Of a stretch of DNA of 6,143 nucleotides, positions 1 to 5,229 are shown in pieces; position 1 is the first letter of the stretch, and each line of letters begins with the position of its first letter. The notes beneath the pieces are model-generated. The model had not been told where the DNA came from. It did not search any database and was given only the letters and a program-made list of their open reading frames with translations. Both the position numbers and the translations under genes were made by a program. The stretch comes from an uncultured Rhodocyclaceae bacterium. Its GTDB lineage: Bacteria > Pseudomonadota > Gammaproteobacteria > Burkholderiales > Rhodocyclaceae. Location: assembly GCA_937892345.1 (NCBI GenBank), contig CALAGF010000196.1, positions 1 to 6,143 of the forward strand, given 5' to 3'.

Positions 1-2
1 CT

Positions 3-263
3 GAATCCTTTGGCCTGCCGGGAACCGAAGGCGCACTGATCGCCGGCGTCGTGCGTGGCAGCCCGGCTGACCGTGCAGGCATCAAGCCGGGGGATATCCT
101 GCTCGAAGTCAGTGGTCATGCCGTCACGGACCCGCAAGTGATGCTGGATCTTATCGCCAGCCTCAAACCCGGCGAAAAGGCCAGTTTCCGCCTGCGCCGT
201 GACCGGGAAATCCTAGAACTGGGTTTGCTTATCGGCAAACGCCCAGCCCAACGCAGCGAATAG
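3..263 (+). CDS. S1C (Deg/HtrA-type) serine protease, C-terminal PDZ domain, 5' truncated
   Basis: This is the last 87 codons of a gene that starts before the window; the frame is open from base 3 to the TAG at 261-263. The protein reads GLPGTEGALIAGVVRGSPAD followed by RAGIKPGDILLEVSG. This is the classic start of a PDZ domain in the DegP/DegQ/DegS family: a carboxylate-binding loop, a G-V-x-x-G-S-P-A strand-turn, then A-G-I-x-x-G-D. The rest (a helix with MLDLIASLKPG, then strands ending in LELGLLIG) completes one PDZ domain, and the protein stops about ten residues later. The trypsin-like catalytic domain must lie upstream and is not visible. The family acts in the periplasm in envelope protein quality control. 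Having no second PDZ domain after this one would fit a DegS/HhoB-like single-PDZ form, but the missing part could hold another. The GTG at 51 is an internal valine, not a start. Confidence 0.85.
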   Translation, partial: ESFGLPGTEGALIAGVVRGSPADRAGIKPGDILLEVSGHAVTDPQVMLDLIASLKPGEKASFRLRRDREILELGLLIGKRPAQRSE

Positions 264-276
264 GAAAAGACCTTTC

Positions 277-1089
277 ATGTGCCAGCTGCTCGGCATGAAC
301 TGCAATGTCCCTACCGACATCTGCTTCTCCTTTTCAGGATTTCAGGCACGCGGCGGGGCAACGGATGTCCATTCCGATGGCTGGGGTATTGCATTTTTCG
401 AAGGGGCCGGCTGCCGGCTTTTTCTTGACCCCCAGCCCTCGTGCTCATCGCCTGTGGCCGAACTGGTCAGCCATTACCCGATCCGCTCCAAAAACGTCAT
501 CGCTCACATTCGCAAGGCAACGCAGGGGGCCATCGGCCTGGAAAACACCCACCCGTTCATGCGCGAACTTTGGGGGCATTACTGGATTTTCGCCCACAAC
601 GGCAACCTGATCGACTTCGCCCCTGCGCTGGATGGCAGCTTTTCTCCGGTCGGCAGGACCGATAGTGAGCGAGCATTTTGTTGGTTACTGCAGGAAATCC
701 GGCGTCAATTTGGGCTATCCATGCCGGAAGAAGGCGTGCTTTTTGAAGCGCTACACCAGTTGACCCTTGAAGTCAGCAAGCACGGAGAATTCAACTTCCT
801 GCTATCCAACGGTGACTCATTGTTTGCCCACGCCTCAACCCGCCTGAGCTACATCATCCGGCAAGCACCGTTTGCCAAGGCGCATCTGACGGATCAGGAC
901 GTGACCGTGGATTTCAGTGAAGTGACCACGGATCTCGATCGCGTTGCGGTGATTGCCACCTTGCCGCTCACCGACAACGAGGCTTGGCAAACGATGGATG
1001 CCGGCACCCTCTGGCAATTCAGGGAAGGCAGTGTCGTCCTGCAACGCCCGACACGCCCCGGGCCAGTACGAAAAGTGCCGGCCGGCTAA
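277..1089 (+). CDS. class II glutamine amidotransferase, YafJ-like
   Basis: Complete 270-residue protein. It begins Met-Cys, so removal of Met exposes Cys2 as the N-terminal nucleophile, as in Ntn-type glutamine amidotransferases. Further family signatures are HSDGWGIAFF (32-41), HIRKAT (77-82), ENTHPF (89-94), FAHNGN (105-110) and GRTDSERAF (126-134). These supply the glutamine-binding Arg79, the Asn108-Gly109 oxyanion pair and Asp129. The length is close to E. coli YafJ. There is no fused synthase domain, so it hydrolyses glutamine, or a gamma-glutamyl compound, for an acceptor or partner that the sequence does not reveal. An AGGAAA motif at 262-267, nine bases before the ATG, supports the start. 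The gene begins 13 bp after the protease gene, so co-transcription is likely. Its stop codon overlaps the stop of the opposing tatC. The family is certain; the physiological substrate is unknown. Confidence 0.9.
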   Translation: MCQLLGMNCNVPTDICFSFSGFQARGGATDVHSDGWGIAFFEGAGCRLFLDPQPSCSSPVAELVSHYPIRSKNVIAHIRKATQGAIGLENTHPFMRELWGHYWIFAHNGNLIDFAPALDGSFSPVGRTDSERAFCWLLQEIRRQFGLSMPEEGVLFEALHQLTLEVSKHGEFNFLLSNGDSLFAHASTRLSYIIRQAPFAKAHLTDQDVTVDFSEVTTDLDRVAVIATLPLTDNEAWQTMDAGTLWQFREGSVVLQRPTRPGPVRKVPAG

Positions 1090-1931
1090 GGCTTCCAGTC
1101 GCTCTTGATGCTCTCGAAAGAGGCGGCCGCCTGATCAAGCTCCTCGTCCATTTTCGAAGAATGCGCAGCGTCGACCGCAGCAGCATCGACTTCGGCACGA
1201 GTCTCGGATTTTGATACCAGTCTGGCAGCGAGAATGCCCAGTTCGTACAGCAAGCACATCGGTATTGCCAAGGCCAGTTGGGAGACCACATCCGGTGGCG
1301 TCACCACTGCAGCCACGACGAAGGCTGCAACAATGAAATAGGATCGCCATTCCCTGAGCTTTTCCACCGAGACCACGCCCAGCTTGACCAGAACAACAAG
1401 GGCAACCGGGACCTCAAAAGCCAGCCCGAAAGCCATGAACATCGTCATCACGAAGGACAGATACGCTTCGATATCCGGTGCGGGCGTAATACTCTTCGGG
1501 GCAAAATTTGCAATGAAGTGAAAGACCTGCCCGAAGACAAAGAAATAACAGAACGCCATCCCCATGATGAAGAGGACCGTACTTGAAATGATGATCGGGA
1601 TACCCAAACGCCGCTCATGTGCATACAAGCCAGGCGACACGAATCCCCAGGCCTGAAAGAGGACAAAGGGCAATGCCAGCACGAAAGCCAGCATCCCGGT
1701 CACCTTCAACGGCACCATGAAGGGCGTAATCACCCCAATCGCGACCATCTTGGTACCTTCCGGCAAGGCAGCGGTCAACGGTGCTGCCAGAAGGTCATAA
1801 ATCACGCCGGGGCCGGGATAGATTGCCAGCGCACCGAACACGATGGCAATCGCAATCAGGCTGCGCAGCAAGCGATCGCGCAATTCGACCAGATGCGAGA
1901 TAAAGGACTCTTCCTGCGAGGTATCGCTCAT
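1086..1931 (-). CDS. tatC: Sec-independent protein translocase subunit TatC
   Basis: TatC is the polytopic inner-membrane receptor that, with TatB, binds twin-arginine signal peptides and nucleates TatA assembly for export of folded proteins. The 281-residue product has the N-terminal HLVELRDRLLRS motif (13-24). It also has FVSPGLYAHERR (97-108), with Phe97 and Glu106 matching the signal-peptide-binding Phe94/Glu103 of E. coli, FGLAFEVP (168-175, Glu173), and TPPDVVSQ (211-218, Asp214). Six hydrophobic segments lie at roughly 22-38, 76-97, 111-137, 157-182, 198-210 and 217-236. A hydrophilic, Ala/Asp/Glu-rich tail of about 44 residues (238-281) makes it some 23 residues longer than E. coli TatC. 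The start ATG overlaps the tatB stop (ATGA), indicating coupled translation; only a weak AAGAG precedes it. It is the last gene of the leftward operon. Confidence 0.97.
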   Translation of the reverse strand: MSDTSQEESFISHLVELRDRLLRSLIAIAIVFGALAIYPGPGVIYDLLAAPLTAALPEGTKMVAIGVITPFMVPLKVTGMLAFVLALPFVLFQAWGFVSPGLYAHERRLGIPIIISSTVLFIMGMAFCYFFVFGQVFHFIANFAPKSITPAPDIEAYLSFVMTMFMAFGLAFEVPVALVVLVKLGVVSVEKLREWRSYFIVAAFVVAAVVTPPDVVSQLALAIPMCLLYELGILAARLVSKSETRAEVDAAAVDAAHSSKMDEELDQAAASFESIKSDWKP

Positions 1932-2326
1932 GTCGCGCTCTTGTTCGTCGTGTCGTCAGCCAGAGACTGACGCACGGCTTCGGGCTGCACCGGGCCGATT
2001 TCGCTGGCCACATCGCGCACACCGGACTCAAGTCCGGCGACCGCTTCCTGCAATGGCGTTCCGAGATCACTCCGGGCCGTATCGAATTCCTTGCGAATCG
2101 AGGATTCCATTTCGCGTGCAGATTCCGACACCTGGGATTGCAGTTTCTTGAGCTCGTCCAGCTGTATTTCGCGGTTGATATCTGATTTGACATCATGGAC
2201 GTAGCGCTGCGCGCGCCCGAGCAAATGCCCGACCGTGCGCGCCACCTTGGGAAGACGTTCCGGACCGATGACCAGCAGGGCCACGATCCCGATCACCATC
2301 AATTCTGAAAAGCCGATATCAAACAT
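1928..2326 (-). CDS. tatB: Sec-independent protein translocase subunit TatB
   Basis: TatB is the single-span partner of TatC in the twin-arginine signal-peptide receptor complex of the inner membrane. The 132-residue product opens with MFDIGFSELM, including the conserved polar Glu8. One hydrophobic span (about 6-20) follows, then the Gly21-Pro22 hinge and the basic amphipathic helix ERLPKVARTVGHLLGRAQRY (23-42). A long charged coiled-coil-like region runs to about residue 105. The N-terminal Glu8 and G-P hinge separate it from TatA, which here has F-G. It follows tatA after a 45-bp gap, the largest gap in this part of the operon, and overlaps tatC by 4 bp. No strong Shine-Dalgarno motif precedes the ATG; a small GC-rich inverted repeat lies there instead. 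Length and architecture are normal for proteobacterial TatB. Confidence 0.96.
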   Translation of the reverse strand: MFDIGFSELMVIGIVALLVIGPERLPKVARTVGHLLGRAQRYVHDVKSDINREIQLDELKKLQSQVSESAREMESSIRKEFDTARSDLGTPLQEAVAGLESGVRDVASEIGPVQPEAVRQSLADDTTNKSAT

Positions 2327-2328
2327 AG

Positions 2329-2341
2329 GGCGTCAGCCGCC
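2329..2341 (-). promoter_or_regulatory. small hairpin next to the tatB start
   Basis: On the mRNA strand, GGCG-GCTGA-CGCC ends three bases before the tatB ATG. The 4-bp GC stem covers the place where a ribosome binding site should be, and its 5' arm (GGCGG) is the only purine-rich stretch available. If it forms, it would lower tatB initiation relative to tatA. That fits the known excess of TatA over TatB, but the stem is short and the role is inference. Confidence 0.25.
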
Positions 2342-2365
2342 AATGCGGACCGCAACGGTCTGCGC
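2342..2365 (-). promoter_or_regulatory. inverted repeat in the tatA-tatB gap
   Basis: The 45-bp gap between tatA and tatB holds an imperfect inverted repeat with arms at 2345-2351 and 2357-2363 around a 5-base loop. Read on the mRNA strand it is GCAGACC-GTTGC-GGTCCGC: six of seven positions pair and one is an A-C mismatch. It could tune translation or 3' processing between tatA and tatB. No U-tract follows, so it is not an intrinsic terminator. The stem is short and may be chance in GC-rich DNA. Confidence 0.3.
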
Positions 2366-2371
2366 AAAGGA

Positions 2372-2605
2372 TCAGGACTTGGTTTTCTCCCGGACTTCGA
2401 CGTCGATGGTCTGGCCAGAAACCTGCTGGGCGGGTTGCGCAGCATCTGCCGGCTTGCTGTCGGCGCTGGCTTCCTTCATGCCATCCTTGAAGCCCTTGAC
2501 CGCACCGCCGAGATCCTGACCGACATTGCGCAATTTCTTGGTACCGAAAACGAGCATCACAATGACCAGTACGATCAACCAATGCCAAATGGAAAAAGAA
2601 CCCAT
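2372..2605 (-). CDS. tatA: Sec-independent protein translocase subunit TatA
   Basis: TatA is the small inner-membrane protein that multimerises at the TatBC-substrate complex to let folded proteins cross. The 77-residue product has a short periplasmic N-terminus, one transmembrane span (about 5-20, rich in Val, Ile and Leu), the Phe20-Gly21 hinge, and the basic amphipathic helix TKKLRNVGQDLGGAVKGFKD (22-41). A flexible polar tail follows, rich in Ala, Asp and Gln. FGTKKL at the hinge and G-G-A-V-K-G-F-K-D in the helix are hallmark TatA/E residues. The start is fixed by an excellent AGGAGA motif seven bases upstream. It is the best ribosome binding site in the operon, in keeping with the high TatA level Tat systems need. 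The gene starts 11 bp after the HIT gene. Confidence 0.97.
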   Translation of the reverse strand: MGSFSIWHWLIVLVIVMLVFGTKKLRNVGQDLGGAVKGFKDGMKEASADSKPADAAQPAQQVSGQTIDVEVREKTKS

Positions 2606-2612
2606 GAAAATC

Positions 2613-2618
2613 TCTCCT
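2613..2618 (-). promoter_or_regulatory. tatA ribosome binding site overlapping the HIT stop codon
   Basis: AGGAGA on the minus strand, seven bases before the tatA ATG. It shares two bases with the TAG stop of the HIT gene (2617-2619), so a ribosome finishing the HIT protein ends on the tatA initiation site. It is the only near-consensus Shine-Dalgarno sequence in the leftward operon as seen here. Confidence 0.85.
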
Positions 2619-2967
2619 AAACGCGTTTGAGCATGGGGCCGACCGGCTCCGGACCACCCACGATGTGCATGTGCAGGTGCGGGACTTCCTGTTGCCCGAT
2701 CACCCCTGTGTTGATGATGGCCCGAAAACCGTCCGGGCTGCCCTGTTCGACAGCAATTTCGTTGGCCTTGACCAGCATCTGCCCGAGCACTTCTGCATCT
2801 TCCGGCGTAACCGAAGCCAGGGAAGTAATATGCTTTTTCGGGATCACGAGGATGTGGACCGGGCGTGCAGGCTGGATATCCTTGAACGCCAGTACCATTT
2901 GGTCTTCATAGACTTTTTGCGAAGGGATGGTTCCGGCAACGATGCGGCAGAACAGGCAGTCGCTCAC
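2617..2967 (-). CDS. HIT-family (HinT-like) purine nucleotide phosphoramidase/hydrolase
   Basis: The 116-residue protein belongs to the histidine-triad superfamily. Its HIT signature PHLHMHIVGG lies at 96-105, with His97-x-His99-x-His101; His99 is the expected nucleophile that forms the AMP intermediate. An N-terminal C-x-x-C (Cys4, Cys7), with His46 and His97, could form the structural zinc site seen in some HIT proteins. HILVIPKKH (38-46) is the conserved central strand. Length and features match the HinT branch, which cleaves nucleoside 5'-phosphoramidates such as lysyl-AMP; the true substrate here is unknown. The start is GTG, preceded by GGGGGA at 2972-2977, and it overlaps the hisE stop by 4 bp (GTGA). 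Lying between hisE and tatA, it is physically part of the his-tat transcript, although no pathway link is known from the sequence. Confidence 0.93.
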   Translation of the reverse strand: MSDCLFCRIVAGTIPSQKVYEDQMVLAFKDIQPARPVHILVIPKKHITSLASVTPEDAEVLGQMLVKANEIAVEQGSPDGFRAIINTGVIGQQEVPHLHMHIVGGPEPVGPMLKRV

Positions 2968-3290
2968 TTGTTCCCCCGGGCGGCCTTTTCGTCAATACCC
3001 GAGATGCCTTCACGACGACGCATTTCCTGCGACACGTCCTCGATGGACAAACCGTAGAACGCGAGCAGGACCAGCACGTGATAAATCACGTCCGTCGACT
3101 CCCAGACAACCTTGAGGCGTTTGCCCTCTTTCCCGGCCATGATCAGCTCGGCGCACTCTTCGCCGATCTTCTTCAGGATCGAGTCCGGGCCTTCGGAAAA
3201 GAGCTTGGCGGTATAGGACTTTTCCGGATCGGCATTCCGGCGCGAGGCCAGGGTTTCCGACAAGCGGTGCAGAATGTCATGCGTGCTCAT
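2964..3290 (-). CDS. hisE: phosphoribosyl-ATP pyrophosphatase HisE
   Basis: Catalyses step 2 of histidine biosynthesis, hydrolysing phosphoribosyl-ATP to phosphoribosyl-AMP and pyrophosphate in the cytoplasm. The 108-residue product is a stand-alone all-alpha MazG-like enzyme. KKIGEECAELIMAGKEG (40-56) gives the metal-binding E-E-x-x-E pattern (Glu44, Glu45, Glu48), and WESTDVIYH (63-71) adds Glu64 and Asp67. YTAKLFSEGPDSILKKIGEE and the C-terminal RREGISGIDEKAAR are typical of HisE. In E. coli this activity is the C-terminal half of a HisIE fusion; here it is separate, as is usual in Betaproteobacteria. The ATG overlaps the hisI stop by 4 bp (ATGA) and has a good AAGGA at 3300-3304, nine bases upstream. 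Confidence 0.96.
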   Translation of the reverse strand: MSTHDILHRLSETLASRRNADPEKSYTAKLFSEGPDSILKKIGEECAELIMAGKEGKRLKVVWESTDVIYHVLVLLAFYGLSIEDVSQEMRRREGISGIDEKAARGNK

Positions 3291-3685
3291 TTGTAGATTT
3301 CCTTCGGGTCTTTCAAAACCGGATCAGCGGGAACCCAGCGCTCCCCCTGCAATTCGTTGAAAAAACAGCTTTTTCGACCAGTGTGACAGGCAATGCCACC
3401 CACTTGTTCAATATTCAGCAACAGGACGTCGCCATCGCAATCGGTACGAATCGATTTCACTTTCTGAAAGTGACCGGACTCTTCACCTTTGCGCCAAAGA
3501 CGCTTCCTGGAACGTGACCAGTATACCGCGTTGCCGCTGGCCACTGTTTCGCACAAGGCGTCGCGATTCATGAAAGCGAACATCACGACCTGACCGGAAG
3601 CATCCTGGGCAATTGCCGGCATCATCCCGTCAGCGTCCCACTTGAGCGCATCCAGCCAGTTGAGCGCGTTATCGAGATCGGCCAT
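3287..3685 (-). CDS. hisI: phosphoribosyl-AMP cyclohydrolase HisI
   Basis: Catalyses step 3 of histidine biosynthesis, opening the adenine ring of phosphoribosyl-AMP to give ProFAR. The 132-residue protein is the stand-alone cyclohydrolase. Visible signatures are VYWSRSRKRLWRKGEESGH (54-72), the metal-binding Asp triad D-x-D-x-D at 82, 84 and 86 with Cys83, and GGIACHTGRKSCFF (97-110), in which Cys100 and Cys107 complete the zinc site. All expected metal ligands appear intact. The start codon overlaps the hisF stop by one base (TGATG). No good Shine-Dalgarno motif precedes it, so initiation probably depends on ribosomes arriving from hisF. hisE follows with a 4-bp overlap, so consecutive pathway enzymes are made together. 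Confidence 0.96.
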   Translation of the reverse strand: MADLDNALNWLDALKWDADGMMPAIAQDASGQVVMFAFMNRDALCETVASGNAVYWSRSRKRLWRKGEESGHFQKVKSIRTDCDGDVLLLNIEQVGGIACHTGRKSCFFNELQGERWVPADPVLKDPKEIYK

Positions 3686-4443
3686 CAGAGACGGACTTCG
3701 ATGCCGCGGGCCGCCATGTACTCCTTGGCCTGGCGTACGGTGTATTCGCCGAAATGGAAAATGGAGGCTGCCAGTACGGCGTCGGCACGCCCCTCGCTCA
3801 CACCATCGGCAAGATGCTGCAGGTTGCCAACGCCCCCGGATGCAATGACCGGAATCCGGACTGCATCAGAAACTGCGCGGGTCAAGGGCAAATCAAAGCC
3901 GTTTTTGGTGCCGTCACGATCCATGCTGGTCAGCAAAATTTCTCCGGCGCCCAGCATTTCCACCTTTTTGGCCCAGTCGACCGCATCAAGTCCCGTGTCG
4001 TTACGGCCACCATGGGTAAATACGTGCCATTTGCCTGGTGCGACCTGCTTGGCGTCGATTGCCACAACGATGCACTGCGAGCCCACTTTACTCGATGCAT
4101 CGAAGACCAGATCCGGGTTCTGCACCGCGGCCGTGTTCATTGAAACCTTGTCAGCACCGGCATTGAGCAAACGACGGACATCTTCAACCTTGCGCACGCC
4201 GCCACCAACGGTCAAGGGAATGAAGACCTGCTCGGCACAGGCTTCGACGATATGCAGGATGATGTCGCGCTGGTCGGACGACGCGGTGATATCGAGGAAG
4301 GTTACCTCATCGGCGCCCTGCTCGTTGTAGCGACGGGCGATTTCGATCGGGTCACCGGCATCGCGCAACCCGACGAAATTGGTCCCCTTGACGACACGGC
4401 CAGCCGTGACATCAAGACAGGGAATGATCCGTTTGGCGAGCAT
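3685..4443 (-). CDS. hisF: imidazole glycerol phosphate synthase cyclase subunit HisF
   Basis: HisF uses ammonia from HisH to convert PRFAR into imidazole glycerol phosphate and AICAR, joining histidine and purine synthesis. The 252-residue product is a (beta/alpha)8 barrel. Catalytic Asp11 lies in RIIPCLDV and Asp130 in VVAIDAK. The phosphate-binding loops are TVGGGVR (78-84) and, in the second half, PVIASGGVG. LLTSMDRDGTKNG carries the conserved Asp before the phosphate loop. A longer reading frame with an Arg-rich leader extends upstream, but MLAKRIIPCLDV is the family's usual start and gives normal length. This start overlaps the hisA stop by one base (TGATG). The purine-rich stretch just upstream lies inside a possible 5-bp hairpin at the end of hisA. 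Confidence 0.97.
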   Translation of the reverse strand: MLAKRIIPCLDVTAGRVVKGTNFVGLRDAGDPIEIARRYNEQGADEVTFLDITASSDQRDIILHIVEACAEQVFIPLTVGGGVRKVEDVRRLLNAGADKVSMNTAAVQNPDLVFDASSKVGSQCIVVAIDAKQVAPGKWHVFTHGGRNDTGLDAVDWAKKVEMLGAGEILLTSMDRDGTKNGFDLPLTRAVSDAVRIPVIASGGVGNLQHLADGVSEGRADAVLAASIFHFGEYTVRQAKEYMAARGIEVRL

Positions 4444-5195
4444 CAGGCGCCCGCTTTGGGCGACAACTCGTCGGCGAGCTTCTGGGCTGCCGCGAAGTCG
4501 AGCGAACCGTCGTAGATGGCTCGCCCGGCGATGGTGCCGACAACGCCCTCGCCCTCGACCGCACACAGCGCCTTGATGTCGTCGAAATTGGACAGCCCGC
4601 CGGAGGCGATGACCGGAATGGTCAGCGCCTGCGCCAGGCGCACGGTGGCCTCGATGTTGATGCCGGACAGCATGCCGTCACGGCCGATATCGGTGTAGAT
4701 GATCGACTCGACACCATAGTCCTCGTACTTCTTCCCGAGATCGACGACATCGTGGCCGGTCAGCTTCGACCAGCCATCAGTCGCCACCTTGCCTTCCTTG
4801 GCATCGAGGCCGACGATGATGTGACCGGGAAAAGCGACGCAGGCATCGTGCAGGAAACCGGGGTTCTTGACCGCTGCAGTGCCGATGATCACGTAGCTCA
4901 AACCGCCGTCCAGGCAGGCTTCGATGGTATCGAGATCGCGAATGCCGCCGCCCAGCTGGACGGGGATTTCATCGCCGACTTCAGCCAGGATGGCCTTGAT
5001 CGCCGCCGCGTTTTTCGGTTTGCCGGCAAAGGCCCCGTTCAGGTCGACCAGATGCAGGCGGCGGGCGCCTTGGGCAAGCCAGTGACGAGCCTGTTCAGCC
5101 GGGCTTTCGGAAAAAACAGTGGCCTGTTCCATCAGGCCCTGCTTCAAACGGACGCACTGGCCGTCCTTCAGGTCAATCGCAGGAATAATCAGCAT
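4443..5195 (-). CDS. hisA: ProFAR isomerase HisA
   Basis: HisA is 1-(5-phosphoribosyl)-5-[(5-phosphoribosylamino)methylideneamino]imidazole-4-carboxamide isomerase. It performs the Amadori rearrangement of ProFAR to PRFAR, step 4 of histidine synthesis. The 250-residue barrel carries general base Asp8 in IIPAIDLKDG and the second catalytic Asp131 in VGLDAK. It has the two phosphate loops VQLGGGIR (79-86) and PVIASGGL, plus YTDIGRDGML typical of HisA rather than HisF (which has TSMDRDG). Length is normal. It lies 34 bp after hisH. The stretch before its ATG is pyrimidine-rich (TTCTCCTAGACTCCC) with no Shine-Dalgarno motif, which is unusual among these genes. The next gene, hisF, starts within its stop codon. 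Confidence 0.97.
   Translation of the reverse strand: MLIIPAIDLKDGQCVRLKQGLMEQATVFSESPAEQARHWLAQGARRLHLVDLNGAFAGKPKNAAAIKAILAEVGDEIPVQLGGGIRDLDTIEACLDGGLSYVIIGTAAVKNPGFLHDACVAFPGHIIVGLDAKEGKVATDGWSKLTGHDVVDLGKKYEDYGVESIIYTDIGRDGMLSGINIEATVRLAQALTIPVIASGGLSNFDDIKALCAVEGEGVVGTIAGRAIYDGSLDFAAAQKLADELSPKAGA
4448..4462 (-). promoter_or_regulatory. candidate coupling hairpin at the hisA-hisF junction
   Basis: On the mRNA strand, CGCCC-AAAGC-GGGCG forms a perfect 5-bp GC stem with a 5-base loop, ending four bases before the hisF ATG and inside the last codons of hisA. Its 3' arm is the only G-rich stretch near the expected hisF Shine-Dalgarno position. Ribosomes finishing hisA would open it, so hisF would be translated mainly after hisA. 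The stem is seen in the sequence; the role is inferred. Confidence 0.35.
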
Positions 5196-5229
5196 GGGAG
5201 TCTAGGAGAATAAATTCGACGAAAGCGAA

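Noticed and set aside
1019..1291. Minus-strand open frame of 90 codons overlapping the amidotransferase 3' end and tatC 3' end
   Set aside because: It is an out-of-frame reading across two convergent genes with clear protein families and has no start signal.
3701..4330. 209-codon plus-strand open frame opposite hisF
   Set aside because: It is the antisense reading of a fully conserved hisF, with a low-complexity Ser/Thr/Pro/Ala composition typical of shadow frames.
4444..4566. 41-residue upstream extension of HisF
   Set aside because: The extension is Arg-rich out-of-frame hisA sequence. HisF proteins normally start at MLAKRIIPCLDV, and that start gives the expected length and catalytic numbering (Asp11, Asp130).
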